Assembly (NCBI GenBank): GCA_963773835.1
Contig: CAVZCQ010000001.1
Location: forward strand, 248,001-312,000
DNA length: 64,000 nt
Direction of reading: 5' to 3'
DNA from: JOPF136 sp963773835
GTDB lineage: Bacteria > Acidobacteriota > Terriglobia > Acidiferrales > UBA7541
Position numbers and translations under genes: made by a program. Shown here piece after piece: positions 59,541 through 64,000 of this stretch; positions within the stretch are counted from its first letter, which is position 1, and every line of letters starts with the position of its first letter. The notes beneath the pieces were generated by a model. The model was not told the DNA's origin. It ran no database searches and saw nothing but the letters and a program-made list of their open reading frames with translations.

Positions 59541-60899
59541 ATGTCCGAGGATCCCGAGCATCAACAGCACGAAGAGCACCCTTCTCATCACCAGCATTCC
59601 TGCGGAAACCTGTTCGGTTGCGGCGAGGAGCAGGGCACGGGGGTGCTGCGCGAAGACGTCAAAGACGCCGCCTACACGCCTCGCACGGCGGACCGCCTGC
59701 TGCATATGGACGAGGTGAATCAGGAGCAGCTCGACGGCTTTCTGACCGCTCGCGGCCGTTCGCGGCGGCGCCTGCTGCGGGCCAGCACGTTTCTGGGCAC
59801 CCTGGCGGCTGTGGGGCCGTGGTTCAATAAACTCGCGGGAGCCACGGAAGCGCTCGGCGCGGCGGCGGGTGCGGGTGCTGCCGGCAGCGAGCAGAAGAAG
59901 AAGAAAGAGGAAGGGCACGTGCACGTAGTCGAGTCAAACGACCAGACCGTGCGCCTGGGAATCTACGACACGAACCTGCCGCCGATCATCAAAGTGGACT
60001 CCGGCGACACCATCAGCTACCCGAATACCTGGTCGCATTTTCTCAACAAGATGCAGCCGGGAGTGCCCATCGACATGCTCGCCAAATGGCGCGTGGACAA
60101 TCCGGGACACGGGCCTCACTCGATCATCGGCCCGGTGTACGTGAACGGAGCGGAGCCCGGCGACGTGCTGGAGGTGCGCTATGTGCGGGTTGCTCCCTTC
60201 GATTGGGGCGCGGTCTTCAACAACCCCGGCTCGCTGAAGACGGGGCTGTTGCCCGGGGATTTTCCGGATGGCCAGGTGAAATACATGAAGCTCGACCTGC
60301 ACGGGATGACCACGGAATTTGCGAAGGACATTCATGTGCCGCTCAAGCCCTTCCAGGGGACGCTGGGTCTGGCGCCGCCGGACGGGTTCTTTCCGCCATT
60401 GAGCCCGGGAGTCACCAACTCCGTACCTCCGGGCCCGCATGCCGGCAATACGGACCTGAGCGAGATGGCTGAGGGGTCCACGATGTTCATCCCCGTATGG
60501 AAACCCGGTGCTCTGATTTTTACCGGCGACTCGCACGCGGTGCAGGGCGACGGCGAAATCTCGCTGACGGCGTGCGAGACGCGGCTGAAAGAGCTGCGCA
60601 TCCAGGTGCTCCTGCACAAACAGAAGAATTTCGTCTGGCCCATTGCGGAAACTCCCACCCACTGGATCCTGCTGGGGCTGGATAAGGACCTGAACATGGC
60701 CATGACGTCGGCGGCGCGGAATGCCATCAACTTCCTGGCCGCGCGCACCAGCCTGTCGAAGCTGGACGCCTACGGGTTGTGCAGCATGGCCATCAGTTTC
60801 CGGGTGACGCAGGTGGTGGACATCGTGCGCGGTGTTCACGCCATGATTCCTAAGAGCCTGTTCGCGCCCGAACTGCGCGCCAAGATCACGGTCGTTTAG
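59541..60899 (+). CDS. Tat-type secreted acetamidase/formamidase-family protein with His-rich N-terminus
   Basis: The 452-residue protein starts behind AGGAGG; a TATAAT at 59459-59464 could be its promoter -10. Residues 6-25 are a His/Cys-rich segment (HQQHEEHPSHHQHSCGNLFG) that may bind metal. A twin-arginine motif (SRRRLLRAS) and a hydrophobic segment follow near residue 75. The rest matches FmdA/AmdA: GHGPHSIIGPVYVNGAEPGD, KPFQGTLGLAPPDG, AGNTDLSEMAEGSTMFIP and HAVQGDGEISLTACET. The family hydrolyses formamide or acetamide to ammonia and acid, usually in the cytoplasm; export and a metal-binding leader are unusual here. The Tat motif lies about 70 residues from the N-terminus, further than usual. 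Confidence 0.83.
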   Translation: MSEDPEHQQHEEHPSHHQHSCGNLFGCGEEQGTGVLREDVKDAAYTPRTADRLLHMDEVNQEQLDGFLTARGRSRRRLLRASTFLGTLAAVGPWFNKLAGATEALGAAAGAGAAGSEQKKKKEEGHVHVVESNDQTVRLGIYDTNLPPIIKVDSGDTISYPNTWSHFLNKMQPGVPIDMLAKWRVDNPGHGPHSIIGPVYVNGAEPGDVLEVRYVRVAPFDWGAVFNNPGSLKTGLLPGDFPDGQVKYMKLDLHGMTTEFAKDIHVPLKPFQGTLGLAPPDGFFPPLSPGVTNSVPPGPHAGNTDLSEMAEGSTMFIPVWKPGALIFTGDSHAVQGDGEISLTACETRLKELRIQVLLHKQKNFVWPIAETPTHWILLGLDKDLNMAMTSAARNAINFLAARTSLSKLDAYGLCSMAISFRVTQVVDIVRGVHAMIPKSLFAPELRAKITVV

Positions 60900-60941
60900 T
60901 TGCCCTGGTGGAGTGGCGCTGCCGGGCGGGCAACGTTGGAG

Positions 60942-61205
60942 AAGATGGGGAATCGACTGAGCCCTGAAGCTCCGAGCATTCTTGCACGCACGCTTACCTC
61001 AGCCCGTGACCCAGCTGAGGCTGCTCGAATCCGGAAACTCATCCTACGCGGCTTTTATGGGATCTCGGCCGCGCCGAGGGGTAAGTCCGCCGCGAAGACG
61101 TCTCGCCGACCGTCTTCTGGCGCGGGCTCGAGCCCGCCTAGAGCGGCGGTGAGGCCTCGAAACACAGCGCGAAAGTCGGCGAGCGCGCGGGGCTCACGTA
61201 TATAA
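60942..61205 (+). CDS. Possible small protein of unknown function
   Basis: An 87-codon frame begins MGNRLSPEAPSILARTL and contains RDPAEAARIRKLILRGFYG, a helical pattern seen in short uncharacterised proteins. The second half is low-complexity Arg/Ser/Pro. It overlaps the -10 region of the following kinase gene. It may be the remains of a longer gene or spurious. Nothing else is visible in 60900-61215. Confidence 0.3.
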   Translation, partial: KMGNRLSPEAPSILARTLTSARDPAEAARIRKLILRGFYGISAAPRGKSAAKTSRRPSSGAGSSPPRAAVRPRNTARKSASARGSRI

Positions 61206-61215
61206 TTTGCCCGTT

Positions 61216-61881
61216 ATGGTCGACCTCGCTGCGAATCCTCCGGCTTTCCGGCGCCCTCGCTTCATCGCGCTGGAGGGACCCATCCGGGTGGGCAAATCGA
61301 CGCTGGCGAAAATCCTGGCGGAGCGCATGCACGCCAAACGCATCTACGACTGCGAGGACAACCCGTTCCTCTCCGCCTTCTACGACGACGTGCCGGGCAG
61401 CGCGTTCCGCGCGCAGATGTATTTCCTCATCGAGCGTCACCGCAGGATGAAACAGGCGGCAGTGGACGCGGTGAGCGGTACGGTGGTAAGCGACTTCCTG
61501 TTCGAGAAGGACCGCATCTTCGCCAACATCAACCTGGACAACGAAGAGCTGCGGCTCTACGACAGCTATTACGAGCTGCTGGCGCGCGACCTGCCCCTGC
61601 CGGACCTGGTGGTCTATCTCCAGGCCACGCCCGAGGTTCTGCGGCAGCGGATTGGGAAGAAGAAAGAGCCGTCCGAAGCACACATGGCGGACGAGTACCT
61701 GGATGAAGTGGTGCGCGCGTACGAGCACTTCTTCTTCCGCTACTCGGCGTCCGATCTGCTGGTGGTCAACACCTCGGAAATTGATTTCGTGGAGCGCGAC
61801 GCGGACCTGCAGCAACTTCTGCGCCGGCTTCAAGAGCCGGTGAAAGGCACGCAATACTACCTGCCGCTGGGCCGCGAGTAA
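61216..61881 (+). CDS. Deoxynucleoside kinase
   Basis: The 221-residue protein has the dNK fold: P-loop FIALEGPIRVGKSTLAKIL, DCEDNPFLSAFYDD, FLIERHRRMKQAAV, the DRx-like block LFEKDRIFANINL and VVYLQATPEVLRQRIGKK with the lid. It phosphorylates deoxynucleosides (probably purine ones, as in Bacillus Dgk/Dck) for nucleotide salvage in the cytoplasm. A TATAAT at 61201-61206 ends nine bases before the ATG, so the transcript is probably nearly leaderless; TTG 61207 is an alternative start. Confidence 0.88.
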   Translation: MVDLAANPPAFRRPRFIALEGPIRVGKSTLAKILAERMHAKRIYDCEDNPFLSAFYDDVPGSAFRAQMYFLIERHRRMKQAAVDAVSGTVVSDFLFEKDRIFANINLDNEELRLYDSYYELLARDLPLPDLVVYLQATPEVLRQRIGKKKEPSEAHMADEYLDEVVRAYEHFFFRYSASDLLVVNTSEIDFVERDADLQQLLRRLQEPVKGTQYYLPLGRE

Positions 61882-62015
61882 CGCCGGCGCTCCGCTGGCT
61901 GCGTGGCTTTGGGGCTCTCCCTCCTAAAGGTCAATTATCACTCGCGGTTTATCGGGCTGTAACACACGCCGGTTTAGGGTTGCTTGCCCACAATCATTCC
62001 TCCGGAGGAATCCAG

Positions 62016-63086
62016 ATGATTACCAGCGTTACGAAGAAAATGCCGGCAGGCTCCCTTGTAGCCGGCCTTTTGTTTCTCGGATTGCTCGTGGCGGCGACTC
62101 CCGCGGCAGCGGGAGCTCCGCCGGTGGCTATACCGCCCTATGCCATCTCCCTGTTTGCGGCCAGCCCCATGGGTACCTCTCAACCCGATTCGATCGTTCT
62201 GTGGAGGGACCGCGTGATCGTCGGATTCGGAGATGGCGTGGCCAAGGACGGCTCCGACGGCAAGTCCAGCACGATCGTGGAATTCTCGCTCAACGGGACG
62301 GTGAAGCGCATCTTTAGTGTCCCCGGCCACAACGACGGCTTGCGCGTGGTCGACGACGATGACCTCTGGGCCTTGCAAAACGAAGACGCCAATCCCAATC
62401 TTGTGGTGATCGAGCTGACCACGGGCAAGCAGAAACTCTATAATTTCGCGCCCACTCCCCACGGTGGCGGCTATGACGACATCGCTGTCCAGGACGGCAA
62501 AGTGTACCTTTCCGCTTCCAACCCCAGCGGAAATCCCAACACGGCCCCCGCAATCGTGCGCGCTACGCTCTCCGGCAATAATGTCGTCCTTGAAACCATT
62601 TTGAACGGCGATGACAGTGCCACGGACATTACCACTGGCATGCCTGTCACCCTGAATTTGCAGGATCCTGACTCCATGACCTTCGATCCCCGCGGGAACA
62701 TCGTCCTCGTCAGCCAGGCGGATAGCGAACTGATTTTCGTTCGGCATCCCGGCAAGGCCGATCAGACCGTGGGCCTGCTGCCGCTCACATCACCGGTTGC
62801 GGTCCCGCCGGCCCCTCCCATCACCGTGGACGACACTACGTTTGCGCCCGATCCGAAGGCTTTCCTGCTCGTGACGGATCTGAGCGGTAACGCCATCTAC
62901 CGGATCGATGGCGGGACGTTCGGCTTCGAGCCGGGCGTGGCCTACTCCGCTTCCGACAGCTTTGGCATCGTCGGCACTCTGAACCTCGATACTGGAGTGG
63001 TCACGCCTATCGCCACCGGCTTCGGCAGCGCTCGCGGACTGTTGTTCGTTTCCCCAGACCGCGGCGAGCACCGCGACGACAGGTAA
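62016..63086 (+). CDS. Secreted beta-propeller-like protein
   Basis: The 356-residue product begins MITSVTKKMP with GGAGGA seven bases before the ATG and has a signal peptide (GLLFLGLLVAATPAAAGA). The mature part is made of repeated strand units typical of SMP-30/NHL-like propellers: DSIVLWRDRVIVGFGDG, TIVEFSLNGTVKRIFSVPG, DLWALQNEDANPNLVVIEL and DSMTFDPRGNIVLVSQADS. No catalytic residues can be assigned. It should act in the periplasm or be released. The last residues are charged (RGEHRDDR). Confidence 0.72.
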   Translation: MITSVTKKMPAGSLVAGLLFLGLLVAATPAAAGAPPVAIPPYAISLFAASPMGTSQPDSIVLWRDRVIVGFGDGVAKDGSDGKSSTIVEFSLNGTVKRIFSVPGHNDGLRVVDDDDLWALQNEDANPNLVVIELTTGKQKLYNFAPTPHGGGYDDIAVQDGKVYLSASNPSGNPNTAPAIVRATLSGNNVVLETILNGDDSATDITTGMPVTLNLQDPDSMTFDPRGNIVLVSQADSELIFVRHPGKADQTVGLLPLTSPVAVPPAPPITVDDTTFAPDPKAFLLVTDLSGNAIYRIDGGTFGFEPGVAYSASDSFGIVGTLNLDTGVVTPIATGFGSARGLLFVSPDRGEHRDDR

Positions 63087-63129
63087 TTCCCGGTGAGGAT
63101 CCGGCGGTCTCAGGCGAGCAGGGGACTGC

Positions 63130-64000
63130 TCACGGCTTCCACACCTCGATGGCGATCTTTCCGTCTGCGCGCACGATGGCGTGGAGCATGCCGTTGGTGT
63201 TGAATGGCGTGGCCACATGGCCCTGGCGGTCGAGAGCGATGACTCCACCTTCGCCGTGCTGTTCCACCAGCTCTTTCATCACCACGTCGTCGGCGGCCTC
63301 GTCGAGCGGGACGTGGAGATACTTCACGCGCTCGCAGATGTCCGCGGCCACCACGTTGCGAATGTAAAATTCGCCCTCGCCCGTGCCGGACACCGCGCAG
63401 CTTTCGTTGTTCGCGTAGGTGCCCGCGCCGATGAGCGGGGAATCGCCCACGCGCCCGGTCATTTTGAACGATGTGCCGCCCGTCGTGGTTCCGGCGGCGA
63501 GGTTCCCGGCCTGATCGAGCGCGACGGCACCGGTGGTCCCGTGGACGTGCTCGTCCGCTAGGCCGGCGCTTTTTTTCGCCGCGCGCTCCTCATACCGCTT
63601 CCACTCGCGCTCATTGAAGAAATAGTACGGAGACACCAGCGCGACCCCCTGCGAACGGGCAAATTCCTCCGCGCCGGGTCCGACCAGCAGTACGTGCTTC
63701 GTCCGCTCCATCACCATGCGCGCCAGGCTGATGGGATTGGCAATGTGGCGCACGGAAGCCACGGCGCCGGCCTGGAGCGTGCGGCCGTCCATGATCGAGG
63801 CGTCCAGCTCCGGCACTCCGGCCTGCGAATAATAGGCGCCGCGCCCCGCGTCGAAGGCTCCGGAATCTTCCATGATGCGGAGCGCGGTTTCGACGGCATC
63901 GAGGCTGCGGCCGCCCTGCCGTAGGATGGCGGCGCCAGCCTCCGCTGCGCGCGTGATGGCCGCGCGGCCCGCTTCGGCCTGTTCCGGCGATTGATTCTTG
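63130..64000 (-). CDS. Isoaspartyl peptidase/L-asparaginase (Ntn-hydrolase), N-terminal part outside window
   Basis: About 290 C-terminal residues are present; the start is beyond the right edge. The alpha part has GGRSLDAVETALRIMEDSG and the N-rich loop FDAGRGAYYSQAGVPELDAS. The autoproteolysis site is HVHGTTGAVALDQAGNLAAG, where the first Thr of the beta chain is the nucleophile, followed by TTTGGTSFKMTGRVGDSPLI and GEGEFYIRNVVA. The family cleaves isoaspartyl dipeptides and asparagine after self-cleavage. Whether it has a signal peptide cannot be seen. Confidence 0.92.
   Translation of the reverse strand, partial: KNQSPEQAEAGRAAITRAAEAGAAILRQGGRSLDAVETALRIMEDSGAFDAGRGAYYSQAGVPELDASIMDGRTLQAGAVASVRHIANPISLARMVMERTKHVLLVGPGAEEFARSQGVALVSPYYFFNEREWKRYEERAAKKSAGLADEHVHGTTGAVALDQAGNLAAGTTTGGTSFKMTGRVGDSPLIGAGTYANNESCAVSGTGEGEFYIRNVVAADICERVKYLHVPLDEAADDVVMKELVEQHGEGGVIALDRQGHVATPFNTNGMLHAIVRADGKIAIEVWKP

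Overview
The window is GC-rich chromosomal DNA that reads as an Acidobacteriota genome. This is an inference from gene content: an orphan MacB/FtsX permease of the acidobacterial ADOP type, tandem Ser/Thr kinases with TolB-like and TPR tails, a P1-family peptidase, a CarboxypepD_reg-type TonB receptor and a large Rhs/YD-repeat cluster. No rRNA or taxonomic marker is present, so the phylum is not proven.

Layout. 0-2.3 kb: end of panC, a peroxiredoxin (bcp) whose catalytic Cys codon is an in-frame UGA followed by a SECIS-like hairpin, and gatB. 2.3-8.3 kb: vitamin B12 uptake on the minus strand, with a TonB receptor under one cobalamin riboswitch and btuF-btuC-btuD under a second one that is followed by an intrinsic terminator. 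8.3-11.1 kb: overlapping thiolase, enoyl-CoA hydratase and DUF4864-like genes. 11.3-25.7 kb: a secreted hydrolase, a DUF4440 protein, P1 peptidase, surE, tRNA-Pro, a MerR regulator, a DUF4442 protein, vapBC, der, an ECF sigma factor with a fused anti-sigma/bactofilin membrane protein, kbl/tdh threonine catabolism, a POT peptide transporter and an HU protein.

25.8-40.4 kb is the accessory region. It holds six Rhs-core cassettes in one direction, none with a full Rhs N-terminus. Five share a nearly constant core of about 0.5 kb, and each has a different C-terminal tip: T4-type lysozyme, HELGH metallopeptidase, NlpC/P60-like cysteine hydrolase, a basic possible nuclease, a glycine-zipper tip and a possible membrane-active tip. 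Each is followed by one or two small genes that look like immunity genes. The clearest pair is the lysozyme tip followed by an LprI-type lysozyme inhibitor. A complete IS3-family element, an IS110-family start-codon remnant and copies of a ~350-bp intergenic repeat lie between cassettes. The picture is a store of interchangeable toxin tips and immunity genes built around homologous core DNA; whether the tips are expressed in place or only after recombination into a full Rhs gene elsewhere is not decided by the sequence.

41.2-64 kb returns to ordinary genes: M20 dipeptidase, PilZ proteins, fatty-acid desaturase with methyltransferase, ADOP permease, a secreted hypothetical protein between a tRNA-Ser fragment and the intact tRNA-Ser, two paralogous Ser/Thr kinases, a membrane histidine kinase, a duplicated M42 peptidase with a degenerate first half, a Tat-type acetamidase/formamidase with a His-rich N-terminus, a deoxynucleoside kinase, a secreted beta-propeller-like protein and the C-terminal part of an isoaspartyl peptidase/asparaginase.
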